Shown here: piece after piece, positions 24,595-33,864 of the stretch
Layout: each line of letters starts with the position of its first letter
Position numbering within the stretch: the stretch's first letter is position 1
Source: an uncultured Pseudacidovorax sp.
Lineage (GTDB): Bacteria > Pseudomonadota > Gammaproteobacteria > Burkholderiales > Burkholderiaceae_C
Assembly (NCBI RefSeq): GCF_913773995.1
Contig: NZ_CAJYES010000153.1
Coordinates: 20,275-84,274 of the forward strand
Direction of reading: 5' to 3'
Length of the DNA: 64,000 bases
The notes under the pieces: model-generated
The model's input: only the letters and a program-made list of their open reading frames with translations
Databases searched by the model: none
Told to the model about the DNA's origin: nothing
Program-made: the position numbers and the translations under genes

Positions 24595-25017
24595 TCAGGG
24601 ACGGCCGACGATGGCCGCGGTGGCCATCAGCTCTTCGAGCAACGCGAGCGAAACCCGGCCGGAAACGGCGTAGGGATCTAGTTCGGGACGTTCCGAGTAC
24701 TTGAGCACCGTCGTCGCATTGAGCTTGTTCAGGTTGACCTGGCCCATGGTCCAGCCGCCGAATCGGCGCTCCTGGATCTCTTCGTAGTGCAGCAGCACCA
24801 CATCCTTGTGGCGAGGGTCCTGCAGGATGTGGGCGTAAAGGGCGTTGACCGCCATGCGCCCCCCCTCCAGCGCCTGCAGGAACACGCCACCCCCGTAGCA
24901 GAGGATGCCCGTGATGCCGGAGGCCGTGTTGTGGGCCCGCCCGGTGGACAGGATGCTGTCGAGCGCGCCCGGCGACACGTCGACGGCGCGGCTGGCGTAG
25001 AGAAGGCGCACGAGCAT
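24595..25017 (-). CDS. BLUF-domain blue-light sensor
   Basis: A 140-residue protein consisting of a single BLUF domain, which binds FAD and senses blue light through a hydrogen-bond switch around the flavin. Key residues are visible: the Tyr in VRLLYASRA (near residue 7), the Asn in AHNTASGITGILCY, the Gln in FLQALEG, and the GGWTMG segment that carries the switching Trp/Met. The ILQDPRHKDVVLLHYEEIQE strand-helix is also typical. A short C-terminal helix pair follows, with no fused output domain, so it must act on a partner. The ATG at 25017 follows an AAGGGG ribosome site. It starts 5 bp after the folE stop. Confidence 0.93.
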   Translation of the reverse strand: MLVRLLYASRAVDVSPGALDSILSTGRAHNTASGITGILCYGGGVFLQALEGGRMAVNALYAHILQDPRHKDVVLLHYEEIQERRFGGWTMGQVNLNKLNATTVLKYSERPELDPYAVSGRVSLALLEELMATAAIVGRP

Positions 25018-25022
25018 GGCAT

Positions 25023-25754
25023 TCACCCCTTGCGTGGAAGCAGCGCGAGGAATTCGCGGCGCAGGTTCGGGTCCTTGAGGAAGACGCCGCGCATGACGGA
25101 GTTGATCATCTTGCTGTCCGTTTCCTTCACGCCGCGCCACTGCATGCAGAAATGCTCGGCCTCCATCACCAGGGCCAGGCCGTCGGGCTGGGTCTTCTCC
25201 TGGATCAGGTCAGCCAACTGCACCACGGCCTCTTCCTGGATCTGCGGCCGGCCCATCACCCATTCAGCCAGGCGCGCGTACTTGGACAGGCCGATCACGT
25301 TGGTGTGCTCGTTCGGCATCACGCCGATCCACAGCTTGCCCATGATGGGGCAGAAGTGGTGGGAGCAGGCACTGCGCACCGTGATCGGGCCGACGATCAT
25401 CAGTTCGTTCAGCCGCTCGGCATTGGGGAATTCGGTGAGGCTGGGCCCCTGCACATAGCGGCCGCGGAACACCTCGTTGAGGTACATCTTGGCCACGCGG
25501 CGGGCCGTGTTGCCCGTATTGTGGTCGCTGTCGATGTCGATCACCAGGCTGTTCAGCACATCGCGCATCTTGACCTCGACCTCGTCGAGCAGCGCCTCCA
25601 GCTCGCCCGGCTCGATGAACTCGGCGATGTTGTCGTTGGCGTGGAAGCGATGGCGCGCGGCCTTCAGGCGCTCGCGGATCTTGACGGAAACGGGCGTGCC
25701 CTCGTCGCTCGCCGCTGCGGCGGGACGGTCCTCGGGCTGGGCTGGGGTCAACAT
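25023..25754 (-). CDS. folE: GTP cyclohydrolase I
   Basis: Converts GTP to 7,8-dihydroneopterin triphosphate, the first step of folate (and pterin) synthesis. The 243-residue protein shows DHNTGNTARRVAKMYLNEVF, the zinc-binding Cys and His of SACSHHFCPIMGKLWIGVMP, IGLSKYARLAEWVMGRPQIQ and HFCMQWRGVK. The ATG at 25754 is chosen as the first start giving a normal length; the ribosome site is weak. The BLUF gene follows after 5 bp. nudB, encoding the enzyme for the next step, lies about 1 kb upstream in the same orientation. Confidence 0.95.
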   Translation of the reverse strand: MLTPAQPEDRPAAAASDEGTPVSVKIRERLKAARHRFHANDNIAEFIEPGELEALLDEVEVKMRDVLNSLVIDIDSDHNTGNTARRVAKMYLNEVFRGRYVQGPSLTEFPNAERLNELMIVGPITVRSACSHHFCPIMGKLWIGVMPNEHTNVIGLSKYARLAEWVMGRPQIQEEAVVQLADLIQEKTQPDGLALVMEAEHFCMQWRGVKETDSKMINSVMRGVFLKDPNLRREFLALLPRKG

Positions 25755-25878
25755 GCAGGAATCGTAACAGCAGGGTTTTTTGACCACGGGCGCGCAGCGC
25801 GCAATCCCACGTGCGGGCACAGGCCGCTGTGATCCACGGGCGGGGCGCGTCGCGTAGCGACCTGTGCCGTGCAAAACC

Positions 25879-26667
25879 TCAGTCGAGCGCGAACTCGGCC
25901 ACCAGCGGCAAGTGGTCCGACATGCGCGCCCAGATGCGGCCACGCGGCACCGACAGCGAGACGGGCCGCAGTCCACGGCCGTAGATGAAGTCCAGCTGCG
26001 CCAGCGGTAGCCGCGAGGGATAGGTCGCGCACCGCGGCATCACGAGATCGACCAGGCCCACGTCGTTCATGGCCGGTCGCATGCGCGCACCCCAGTCGTT
26101 GAAGTCGCCCGCGACCACCAGCGGCTCGCCGGGCGGCACTTCGCGTTCGATGTAGCGCTGCAGCTGCGCCACCTGCCGCACCCGGCTGCCGCGGATCAGG
26201 CCCAGGTGCACGACGATGGCATGCACCGGCTGGCTGCCGACGGTCACTTCCACATGCAGCAGGCCGCGCTGTTCGAAGCGGTGGTCCGACATGTCCTCAT
26301 GGCCATGGCGCACCACCGGCCAGCGCGTGAGCAGCGCATTGCCGTGCTCGCCGTGGCGGGTGTAGGCATTGGTCTCGTAGACCGCGCGGTAGCCCTCGGG
26401 GCAGAGGAAGTCGGCCTGCGGCTGCTCCGGCCAGCGGGCGAAGCGGCGTTCGCCCTGGCGATTGAGCTTGCGCACCTCCTGCAGGCAGACGAGGTCGGCG
26501 TCGAGCTGCTCGACGGCATGGCCCAAGTTGTGGATCTCCAGCCGCCGCGCCGGGCCCACGCCCTGCACGCCCTTGTGGATGTTGTAGGTGGCCACCCGCA
26601 GCGTCGACAGGGCGCCGAACTCGCTTTCGGCCCGGCCGGAGTCGCTCGTGGGATGCGCAGCAGTCAT
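25879..26667 (-). CDS. endonuclease/exonuclease/phosphatase family protein
   Basis: A 262-residue enzyme of the EEP superfamily (DNase I/exonuclease III fold), acting on phosphodiesters or phosphomonoesters. Visible motifs are LRVATYNIHKGVQGVG, LVCLQEVRKLNRQ (metal-binding Glu), HAIVVHLGLIRGSR, the catalytic VVAGDFNDWG, LDFIYGRGL, and the terminal SDHLPLVAEF with the catalytic His. The nucleic acid, lipid or sugar substrate cannot be told. Its ATG overlaps the nudB stop in an ATGA junction, so it is translationally coupled to nudB. Confidence 0.9.
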   Translation of the reverse strand: MTAAHPTSDSGRAESEFGALSTLRVATYNIHKGVQGVGPARRLEIHNLGHAVEQLDADLVCLQEVRKLNRQGERRFARWPEQPQADFLCPEGYRAVYETNAYTRHGEHGNALLTRWPVVRHGHEDMSDHRFEQRGLLHVEVTVGSQPVHAIVVHLGLIRGSRVRQVAQLQRYIEREVPPGEPLVVAGDFNDWGARMRPAMNDVGLVDLVMPRCATYPSRLPLAQLDFIYGRGLRPVSLSVPRGRIWARMSDHLPLVAEFALD

Positions 26668-27140
26668 GCCCGAAATTGTGGCAGCAGCAGGATGGCTTCC
26701 GCGTTGGAAGGGGAAAAGCAGGCATCGGCCGCGTCGCGCCAGGGCAGCCATTGCCAGGCGTCATGCTCGCGCGGCGCGAGGACTGGCGTGACGGCCTCGG
26801 GCACGCACAGGCCGAAGAGATGCTCGGTGTTGCGCGTCACGCCCGGCGCATAGCGATGCAGCCAGCGCGGGTAGATGTCGTAGACGTTCTCCAGGCCCCA
26901 GTCCTGCAGGGCCAGCGATGTGCCCGGACCGCAGCGGATGCCGGTCTCCTCGGCCACCTCGCGCACGGCGGTGGCAGACCAGCTTTCTTCAGGCCAATCC
27001 TTGCTGCCAGTCACCGACTGCCAGAACGGCGGCGTGACGCCGACGCGGCGGATAAGCAGCACCTCCAGCGCCGGCGTGTGGATGACCACCAGCACCGACT
27101 GCGGGATCTTGTAGGCCGTCGGCGGCATGTCCGTGGCCAT
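26664..27140 (-). CDS. nudB: dihydroneopterin triphosphate diphosphatase (Nudix)
   Basis: Removes pyrophosphate from dihydroneopterin triphosphate, the second step of folate synthesis after FolE. The 158-residue protein carries a full Nudix box, GSKDWPEESWSATAVREVAE followed by ETGI (G-x5-E-x7-REUxEExGU). It opens with YKIPQSVLVVIHTPALEVLL and RRVGVTPPFWQSVTG, as in NudB. An ATG four codons further in (27128) is an alternative start. It lies 66 bp after aspS and overlaps the EEP-family gene. Another Nudix substrate is possible, but folE nearby supports this call. Confidence 0.88.
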   Translation of the reverse strand: MATDMPPTAYKIPQSVLVVIHTPALEVLLIRRVGVTPPFWQSVTGSKDWPEESWSATAVREVAEETGIRCGPGTSLALQDWGLENVYDIYPRWLHRYAPGVTRNTEHLFGLCVPEAVTPVLAPREHDAWQWLPWRDAADACFSPSNAEAILLLPQFRA

Positions 27141-27206
27141 GATCGGGAGACGGGGCGCCCGCCCACCGTGGCCCCGCACGTGGGACCGCGGCGGCCGGGC
27201 CAGTCC

Positions 27207-29012
27207 TCAGACCGGATGCGGGTTGCGCAGGCGGATGTGCAGCTCGCGCAGCTGCTTCTCGTCCACTGCGCTGGGGGCCTGCGTGAGCAGGTCCTGCGCG
27301 CGTTGCGTCTTGGGGAAGGCGATCACGTCGCGGATCGAATCGGCGCCGGTCATCAGCATGACCAGGCGGTCCAGGCCGATGGCGATGCCGCCGTGCGGGG
27401 GCGCGCCGTACTGCAGCGCGTCGAGCAGGTAGCCAAACTTGAGCTGCGCATCCTCGGCCGAGATCTTTAGAGCGCGGAACACCTTGCTCTGCACTTCCTC
27501 GCGATGGATACGCACCGAACCGCCGCCCATCTCGATGCCGTTGAGCACCATGTCGTAGGCCTTGGCCAGGCACTTCTCGGGCGCCGTGTCCATCAGGTCC
27601 TCGTGGCCATCCTTGGGGCTGGTGAACGGATGGTGCACCGCGCTCCAGCGCTGGTTGTCCTCGTCGAACTCGAACATCGGGAAGTCCACCACCCACAGCG
27701 GTGCCCAGCGATCCTCGAACAGGCCGTTCTTGCGGCCGAAGGCGCTCTGGCCGATCTTCACGCGCAGCGCGCCAATGGCGTCGTTGACCACCTTGGCCTT
27801 GTCGGCGCCAAAGAAGATCAGGTCGCCGTTGCGCGCGCCGGTACGGGCGATGATCTCGCCCAGGGCGTTGTCGTCCAGGTTCTTCACGATCGGGCTCTGC
27901 AGGCCCTCGCGGCCCAGCGACCAGTCGTTGACCTTGATGTAGGCCAAGCCCTTGGCGCCGTAAATCTTGACAAACTCGGTGTAGCCGTCGATGTCGCCGC
28001 GCGACAGGCCACCCTCAGCCGCGCCGCCGCCGGGCACCCGCAGGGCCACCACGCGGCCACCGTCCATGTTGGCCGCGCCGGCGAAGACCTTGAACTCCAC
28101 CCGCTTCATCACCTCGGTCAGCTCGGTGAACTCGAGCTTGACGCGCAGGTCGGGCTTGTCGGAGCCGTACTTGAACATCGCGTCGCCGTAGCTCATGACC
28201 GGAAACACGCCCAGGTCGATGTCGGCCACGTTGCGGAAGACGTTGCGGATCATGCCCTCGAACATGTCGCGGATCTCGTCCTCGGTGAGGAAGGATGTCT
28301 CGATGTCGATCTGCGTGAACTCGGGCTGGCGGTCGGCGCGCAGGTCTTCGTCGCGGAAGCACTTGACGATCTGGTAGTAGCGGTCGTAACCCGACACCAT
28401 CAGCATCTGCTTGTAGAGCTGGGGCGACTGCGGCAGCGCGTAGAAGGCACCGTCGTGCACGCGGCTGGGCACCAGGTAGTCGCGCGCACCCTCGGGCGTG
28501 GACTTGCCCAGCATGGGCGTCTCGATGTCGATGAAGCCGTTGGCGTCGAGGAACTTGCGTGCCTCCATCGTCACCTTGTAGCGCGTCATCATGTTCTTCT
28601 GCATCGCGGGGCGGCGCAGGTCGAGCACGCGGTGGGTGAGGCGGGTGGTCTCCGACAGGTTGTCGTCGTCCAGCAGGAAGGGCGGCGTGACGGACGGGTT
28701 GAGTACCTTCAGTTCGTGCGCCAGCACCTCGATCTTGCCGCTTTTGAGAGCGTCGTTGGTGGTGCCCTCGGGCCGGGCACGCACGATGCCCTTGACCTGC
28801 ACGCAGAACTCGTTGCGCAGGCCTTCTGCCGCGGCGAAGGTGGTGGCGCGGTCGGGGTCGCACACCACCTGCACATAGCCTTCGCGGTCGCGCAGGTCGA
28901 CGAAGATCACGCCGCCATGGTCACGCCGGCGATTGACCCAGCCGCACAGGGTGACGGTTTCGCCCATCAGAGCCTCGGTCACGAGACCGCAGTAGTGATA
29001 CCGCAGGGCCAT
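27207..29012 (-). CDS. aspS: aspartyl-tRNA synthetase
   Basis: Class II synthetase charging tRNA with aspartate. The 601-residue protein has the N-terminal OB anticodon-binding domain ([20 protein letters not shown]), class II motif 1 around [20 protein letters not shown], motif 2 in [20 protein letters not shown], the bacterial GAD insertion domain, and motif 3 [20 protein letters not shown]. The C-terminal [20 protein letters not shown] is typical. Whether it also charges tRNA-Asn depends on whether the genome encodes GatCAB, which is not visible here. It lies in the fmdB-DUF502-aspS-nudB run. Confidence 0.98.
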   Translation of the reverse strand: MALRYHYCGLVTEALMGETVTLCGWVNRRRDHGGVIFVDLRDREGYVQVVCDPDRATTFAAAEGLRNEFCVQVKGIVRARPEGTTNDALKSGKIEVLAHELKVLNPSVTPPFLLDDDNLSETTRLTHRVLDLRRPAMQKNMMTRYKVTMEARKFLDANGFIDIETPMLGKSTPEGARDYLVPSRVHDGAFYALPQSPQLYKQMLMVSGYDRYYQIVKCFRDEDLRADRQPEFTQIDIETSFLTEDEIRDMFEGMIRNVFRNVADIDLGVFPVMSYGDAMFKYGSDKPDLRVKLEFTELTEVMKRVEFKVFAGAANMDGGRVVALRVPGGGAAEGGLSRGDIDGYTEFVKIYGAKGLAYIKVNDWSLGREGLQSPIVKNLDDNALGEIIARTGARNGDLIFFGADKAKVVNDAIGALRVKIGQSAFGRKNGLFEDRWAPLWVVDFPMFEFDEDNQRWSAVHHPFTSPKDGHEDLMDTAPEKCLAKAYDMVLNGIEMGGGSVRIHREEVQSKVFRALKISAEDAQLKFGYLLDALQYGAPPHGGIAIGLDRLVMLMTGADSIRDVIAFPKTQRAQDLLTQAPSAVDEKQLRELHIRLRNPHPV

Positions 29013-29058
29013 GCTTGGATTCCTGCGCCCCGCGCGGGGCGCCTTCTTGTTTGTGATG

Positions 29059-29682
29059 TCAGGATTGCTTGGTGGGCAGCGCGGCAGGGCCGCCCGGCAC
29101 CACCACGCCCATCGAGACGATGTACTTCAGCGCCTCGTCGACGCTCATCTTCAGCTCGATGCAGTCGCTGCGCCGGAGCATGACGAAGTAGCCGCCCGTA
29201 GGGTTGGGCGTGGTGGGCACGTACACGCCCAGGTAGTCGCCGTGCAGGTGGTTGACCACGTCGCCGCCGGGTGCGCCGGTGACGAAGGCGATGGTCCACA
29301 TGCCCTCGCGAGGCCATTGCACCAGCACCGCGGTGCGGAAGGCATTGCCGCTTTCGGAGAACAGCGTGTCCGAGACCTGCTTGACGCTGGAGTAGATGGA
29401 GCGCACCACCGGGATGCGGCGCACGAGCGCATCACCCCAGCCCAGCAGCCGCTTGCCGATGAAGTTGCTGGCCACGGCGCCGACCGCCAGCAGGATGGCC
29501 AGGGTCAGCAGCACGCCCAGGCCACGGATCCGGTGGTCGGACAGCCAGACCTGCCACTGCTCGGGCAGCAACCAGAGCGTCTGGTCCAGCGTGCCGACGA
29601 TCCAGTTGAGCACGCCCAGGGTCACGGCCAGGGGCACGATGACCAGGAGGCCGGACAGGAGCCATTTGCGCAGGGCGAGCAT
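29059..29682 (-). CDS. DUF502 family membrane protein
   Basis: A 207-residue inner-membrane protein of the DUF502 family, function unknown. It has two transmembrane helices ([20 protein letters not shown] and [20 protein letters not shown]) followed by the conserved [20 protein letters not shown] and a soluble part with [20 protein letters not shown] and [20 protein letters not shown]. It lies between fmdB and aspS with short gaps (25 and 46 bp), a common betaproteobacterial arrangement. Confidence 0.92.
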   Translation of the reverse strand: MLALRKWLLSGLLVIVPLAVTLGVLNWIVGTLDQTLWLLPEQWQVWLSDHRIRGLGVLLTLAILLAVGAVASNFIGKRLLGWGDALVRRIPVVRSIYSSVKQVSDTLFSESGNAFRTAVLVQWPREGMWTIAFVTGAPGGDVVNHLHGDYLGVYVPTTPNPTGGYFVMLRRSDCIELKMSVDEALKYIVSMGVVVPGGPAALPTKQS

Positions 29683-29707
29683 GGTGCGACGACGTGCGAG
29701 GCGAGGG

Positions 29708-30052
29708 TCAGTCGGCCTTGGCGGCGGGCGCCGGGGCGGGTGCGGGGGCAGCAGGCGCCGGCGATGCCGCAGGCGCGGGCGACGACGCTGCCGGGGCGGC
29801 CGCATCGCTGCCGGCAGGCGCGGCCGCAGGTGCTGGCGCACTTCCACCGGACTTGCCGGTATTGGAGCCGCCCTCGCGGAAATCGGTGACGTACCAGCCC
29901 GAGCCCTTGAGCTGGAAGCCGGCGGCGGTCAATTGCTTGCTGAAAGAGGCCGCACCACAGGAAGGGCAGACGGTGAGCGGCGCATCCGACATCTTCTGCA
30001 GCACATCCTTGGCAAAGCCGCAGGCGCTGCATTTGTAGGCGTAGATGGGCAT
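29708..30052 (-). CDS. FmdB-type zinc-ribbon protein
   Basis: A 114-residue protein whose first 45 residues are a zinc ribbon (MPIYAYKCSACGFAKDVLQK, then CPSCG) of the FmdB regulatory-protein family. TAAGFQLKGSGWYVTDF is the usual continuation. The C-terminal half is a low-complexity Ala/Pro tail (APAPAAAPAGSDAAAPAASS and more), typical of the betaproteobacterial form. The molecular role is not established. It is the first gene of the run leading to aspS and has a clear TATAAT upstream. Confidence 0.9.
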   Translation of the reverse strand: MPIYAYKCSACGFAKDVLQKMSDAPLTVCPSCGAASFSKQLTAAGFQLKGSGWYVTDFREGGSNTGKSGGSAPAPAAAPAGSDAAAPAASSPAPAASPAPAAPAPAPAPAAKAD

Positions 30053-30113
30053 GGAAAAAGCTGCTGGGGAAGACGTGAAACGGGCGGCCGGCGGCCGCCG
30101 CGCAAAGCCCGCG

Positions 30114-30119
30114 ATTATA
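30114..30119 (-). promoter_or_regulatory. -10 box candidate for fmdB-DUF502-aspS
   Basis: A perfect TATAAT on the minus strand followed by CGCGGGC, 61 bp before the FmdB ATG. The -35 region is weak (GGGGAA). Confidence 0.5.
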
Positions 30120-30177
30120 GGCGCCGGCCCGAGGCTTTCCCCAGCCCGGGGTGGCGAGGGCCGGCGCCTGCAGCGCC

Positions 30178-31620
30178 TTATTCGCCAGCCAGCATCCGGT
30201 GCGGCATGCGCCGGTTGGCCATCCACTGGGGCAGCAAAGAACCGACGACCATCCCCGCTGCCGAAGCCAGCACGCCGGCCAGCTGGGCCGGGAACACCTC
30301 ACCCCACGGAAGCGCCAGCCCTGCGAGCCAGACGCCGACACCCAGCAGCACCGCCGCCACCGCGCCCTGCGTGGTGGCCCGGTTCCAGTACAGGCCGAAG
30401 ACCAGCGGCACGAAGGCACCCACCAGCGGCACCTGGTAGGCGCCGGACACCAGCTCATAGATCGAGGTGCCCTGCATCCGTATGGCATAGGCCAGCACGG
30501 CCGCGCTGAACACCAGCACCGTGATGCGCATGGTGCGCAGGTTCTCCCGATCAGTGCCCTGGGGGCGGAACTGGCGCCAGATGTTTTCGGTGAAGGTCAT
30601 GCTGGGGGCCAGCAGCGTCGCCGAGGCGGTGGACTTGATGGCCGACAGCAGCGCGCCGAAGAAGAACACCTGCATGATGAACGGCATCTTCTCCATCACC
30701 AGCGTGGGCAGCACCTTCTGCGGATCTTCCTTGAGCAGCGCCGTGGTCTGCTCGGGCATGATGATCAGCGCGCTGGCCACCAGGAACATGGGCACGGCCG
30801 CGAACAGGATGTAGGCGACGCCGCCGATGACCGGGCCGCGCGTGGCGGCCTTGGCGCTGTTGGCCGACATCACGCGCTGGAACACGTCCTGCTGCGGGAT
30901 GGAGCCCAGCATCATCGTGATGGCCGCCGCGAAGAAGAAGACGATGTCGTGCCAAGTGGGCTCGGGCCAGAACTTGAAGAGTTCCTTGCTGGCGGCGAGG
31001 TCGATCACCTTGTCGGCGCCGCCGGCCATGTTGCCCGCGAAGACCGCGATGATCGACAGGCCCGCCACCAGGATGATCATCTGCACGAAGTCGGTGACCG
31101 CCACCGACCACATGCCACCGAACAGCGTGTACGCCAGGATGGAGATCACGCCGATCACCATGCCCCACGGCACGCTCACCGCGCCGCCCGACAGCAGGTT
31201 GAACACCAGCCCCAGCGCCGTGACCTGCGCCGACACCCAGCCCAGGTAGCTCAGCATGATGATCAGTGAGCACACCACCTCGATGAAGCGGCCATAGCGC
31301 TCACGGTAGTAGTCGCTGATGGTCAGCAGCGTCATGCGGTAGAGCTTGCCGGCGAAGAACAGGCCCACCAGGATCAGGCAGGTGCCGGCGCCGAAAGGGT
31401 CTTCCACCACGCCACCCAGGCCGCCCTCGATGAACTTGGCCGGGATGCCCAGCACCGTCTCCGACCCGAACCAGGTGGCGAAGGTGGTGGTCACGATCAT
31501 GAACAGCGGCAGATGCCGGCCGGCGATCGCGAAGTCGGTCGTGTTCTTCACCCGCCGGGCCGCGTACAGGCCGATGCCGATGGTGACCAGCAGGTAGACG
31601 ATGACCAGTGACAGCAGCAC
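30178..31620 (-). CDS. sodium:solute symporter family protein
   Basis: A 480-residue secondary transporter of the SSS family (LeuT fold, about 13 helices) that uses the sodium gradient to import a solute. Visible segments include FAIAGRHLPLFMIVTTTFAT with WFGSETVLGIPAKF, ISDYYRERYGRFIEVVCSLI, LFGGMWSVAVTDFVQMIILV and IPQQDVFQRVMSANSAKAAT. The substrate is not evident; the closest subfamilies carry proline, pantothenate or short organic acids. A GTG start at 31620 is chosen because GAGGAGA lies 7 to 9 bases upstream, whereas the longer frame is not hydrophobic. It follows ubiB by 58 bp but is probably functionally separate. Confidence 0.9.
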   Translation of the reverse strand: MLLSLVIVYLLVTIGIGLYAARRVKNTTDFAIAGRHLPLFMIVTTTFATWFGSETVLGIPAKFIEGGLGGVVEDPFGAGTCLILVGLFFAGKLYRMTLLTISDYYRERYGRFIEVVCSLIIMLSYLGWVSAQVTALGLVFNLLSGGAVSVPWGMVIGVISILAYTLFGGMWSVAVTDFVQMIILVAGLSIIAVFAGNMAGGADKVIDLAASKELFKFWPEPTWHDIVFFFAAAITMMLGSIPQQDVFQRVMSANSAKAATRGPVIGGVAYILFAAVPMFLVASALIIMPEQTTALLKEDPQKVLPTLVMEKMPFIMQVFFFGALLSAIKSTASATLLAPSMTFTENIWRQFRPQGTDRENLRTMRITVLVFSAAVLAYAIRMQGTSIYELVSGAYQVPLVGAFVPLVFGLYWNRATTQGAVAAVLLGVGVWLAGLALPWGEVFPAQLAGVLASAAGMVVGSLLPQWMANRRMPHRMLAGE

Positions 31621-31678
31621 GACGGGTTCTCCTCGATGAAGGCTTGTTGTTGGAACCGGAAGACGAAAGGGAAATCGC

Positions 31679-33244
31679 TCAGAGCCAGTGCAGCCGCGGC
31701 AGCACCTGCATGACCAGCACGCCCAATACAAAACCCGTGCCACCCCAGATTACGGCCTGGAGCAGCCGGTGGGTGCGCTTGTGCGCGGCCAGCAGCTCCT
31801 GCAGCTCGCGACGGTCGTCCGCTGGGCGTCGCTCCAGGTAGTCGTGCAGCAGGCGCGGCAACTGCGGCAGCAGCTTGGCGTAGCGCGGACCCTCGGCGCG
31901 CAGCTGCTCCCATAGCTTGCGCGGACCGATCTGGTCGGCCATCCACTTTTCCAGGAAGGGCTTGGCGGTAGCCCACAGGTCGAGTTCGGGGTCGAGCTGG
32001 CGGCCCAGGCCTTCGATGTTGAGCAGCGTCTTCTGCAGCAGCACCAGCTGCGGCTGGATCTCGACGTGGAAGCGGCGCGAGGTCTGGAACAGGCGCATCA
32101 GCACCATGCCCAGTGAGATCTGGCGCAGCGGCCGGTCGAAGTAGGGCTCGCACACCGTGCGGATCGCGGCCTCCAGCTCGTCGATGCGCGTGCCGGGTGG
32201 CACCCAGCCGCTTTCCAGGTGGAGTTCGGCCACACGCTTGTAGTCGCGGCGGAAGAAGGCGGCGAAGTTCTGCGCCAGGTATTCCTTGTCGGACTCGGTG
32301 AGCGTGCCGACGATGCCGAAGTCCAGCGCGATGTAGCGGCCAAAGGTCTCAGGCGCCAGGCTCACCTGGATGTTGCCCGGGTGCATGTCGCCGTGGAAGA
32401 AGCCGTCGCGGAAGACCTGGGTGAAGAAGATGGTCACGCCATCGCGCGCCAGCTTCTTGATGTCCACGCCCGCCGCGCGGATGCGGTCGAGCTGGGCGAT
32501 GGGCACGCCCTTCATGCGCTCCATCACCATCACTTCAGGATGGCACCAGTCCCAGAACATCTCGGGGATCAGCAGCATGTCGAGCTTGGCCATGTTGCGG
32601 CGCAGCTGGGCAGCATTGGCCGCCTCGCGCACCAGATCCAGTTCGTCGTGCAGGTACTTGTCGAACTCGGCCACCACCTGCCGCGGCTTCAGCCGCTTGC
32701 CGTCGGCCGACAGGCCCTCGACCCAGCCGGCCATCATGGCCATCAGTTCCAGGTCCTTGTCGATGACCTTGCGCATGCCCGGGCGCAGCACCTTGACGGC
32801 GACTTCGCGCAGGCTGCCGTCGGGCAGGCGCAGGGTGGCGAAATGCACCTGCGCGATGGAGGCGCTCGCCACCGGCGTGGTGTCGAACTGCTCGAAGATC
32901 TCGGAGATCGGCCGGCGGAAGGCGCGCTCGATCGTGGCGACCGCGATGGCCGAATCGAAAGGCGGCACGCGGTCCTGCAACCAAGCCAGTTCGTCGGCGA
33001 TGTCGGGCGGCAGCAGGTCGCGCCGCGTGGACAGCACCTGGCCGAACTTGACGAAGATCGGGCCCAGGCTCTCCAGCGCCTCGCGCAGGCGCTGGCCGCG
33101 CGGCGCCTCCAGGCGCCGGCCCAGGGTCAGGATGCGCGCCAGACGGCGCAGCAGCGGGTTGTGAAAGCTGGTGAGGACGAGCTCGTCCAGGCCGTAGCGC
33201 AGTGCGACCCAGACGATGAAGAAGCCGCGGGCGATGCGCCTCAT
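31679..33244 (-). CDS. ubiB: ubiquinone biosynthesis atypical kinase UbiB
   Basis: An ABC1/ADCK-type atypical kinase/ATPase needed for ubiquinone synthesis, attached to the inner membrane. The 521 residues contain the family KxGQ motif in [20 protein letters not shown] and [28 protein letters not shown] and [12 protein letters not shown] form the nucleotide site, and [14 protein letters not shown] with ALDFGIVG the catalytic and DFG-like motifs. C-terminal hydrophobic segments ([20 protein letters not shown]) anchor it. Its ATG overlaps the ubiJ stop (ATGA). Confidence 0.96.
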   Translation of the reverse strand: MRRIARGFFIVWVALRYGLDELVLTSFHNPLLRRLARILTLGRRLEAPRGQRLREALESLGPIFVKFGQVLSTRRDLLPPDIADELAWLQDRVPPFDSAIAVATIERAFRRPISEIFEQFDTTPVASASIAQVHFATLRLPDGSLREVAVKVLRPGMRKVIDKDLELMAMMAGWVEGLSADGKRLKPRQVVAEFDKYLHDELDLVREAANAAQLRRNMAKLDMLLIPEMFWDWCHPEVMVMERMKGVPIAQLDRIRAAGVDIKKLARDGVTIFFTQVFRDGFFHGDMHPGNIQVSLAPETFGRYIALDFGIVGTLTESDKEYLAQNFAAFFRRDYKRVAELHLESGWVPPGTRIDELEAAIRTVCEPYFDRPLRQISLGMVLMRLFQTSRRFHVEIQPQLVLLQKTLLNIEGLGRQLDPELDLWATAKPFLEKWMADQIGPRKLWEQLRAEGPRYAKLLPQLPRLLHDYLERRPADDRRELQELLAAHKRTHRLLQAVIWGGTGFVLGVLVMQVLPRLHWL

Positions 33245-33795
33245 TCGGCGCTGCCGCCGGGAGACCGCGGCCGTGCGGCGCGGTCCACGAACTGGCGCAG
33301 CGCGCCCGCCACCTTGCGGGCCGCATTGCCGACGGCATGGGCCGGCGCGTCGCCGATCAGGCGCGCGAGATCGTCCTCAACGTCCCAGCGCACATGGTCG
33401 ACCAGCCAGTTGACCTCAGCGGCCAGCTGCACATCCCCTTCGATCTCGACCTTGGGCTTGTCGCCGCGCAGTTGGGCGCCGGCCAGGGCGAAGGGCGAGG
33501 TTTCGGCGACGGTCAGCGTCAGATCAGGCAGGGCCGAATCGGGCGCCAGGTCGAGCAGGCCGGCCGGCGTGGCGACGAGACGCATGTGCAGGTTGCGCCA
33601 ACGGAAGAGCACCACCCGCCCCTTCTGCCTTGCCAGACGATCCTGCGCTTCGGGCTCCTGCTGCAGCACATGGTTCAGGAAGAGCACGGCGCGGTGCTGG
33701 ACTTCGTGGATGGCCCAGGCCGGCGGCTGAAGGCGCTCGCCGATGCGCTCGAACAGCGATTCCACAAAAGCAAATGGGGACGATGGTGTGACCAT
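33241..33795 (-). CDS. ubiJ: ubiquinone biosynthesis accessory factor UbiJ
   Basis: A 184-residue protein with an N-terminal SCP2-type lipid-binding domain, expected to hold ubiquinone intermediates within the soluble Ubi complex. [20 protein letters not shown] and [20 protein letters not shown] are in the domain, and [20 protein letters not shown] matches UbiJ. The C-terminal helix is basic and Ala-rich. It is placed directly before ubiB with a 4 bp overlap and downstream of ubiE, which strengthens the assignment over a generic SCP2 protein. Confidence 0.88.
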   Translation of the reverse strand: MVTPSSPFAFVESLFERIGERLQPPAWAIHEVQHRAVLFLNHVLQQEPEAQDRLARQKGRVVLFRWRNLHMRLVATPAGLLDLAPDSALPDLTLTVAETSPFALAGAQLRGDKPKVEIEGDVQLAAEVNWLVDHVRWDVEDDLARLIGDAPAHAVGNAARKVAGALRQFVDRAARPRSPGGSAE

Positions 33796-33864
33796 GTCCC
33801 CATTATCTGGTGACGGGCCCCTGCCGATGCAGAAACCCGGGCCCGTCCGACGGGCCAATGCGCC

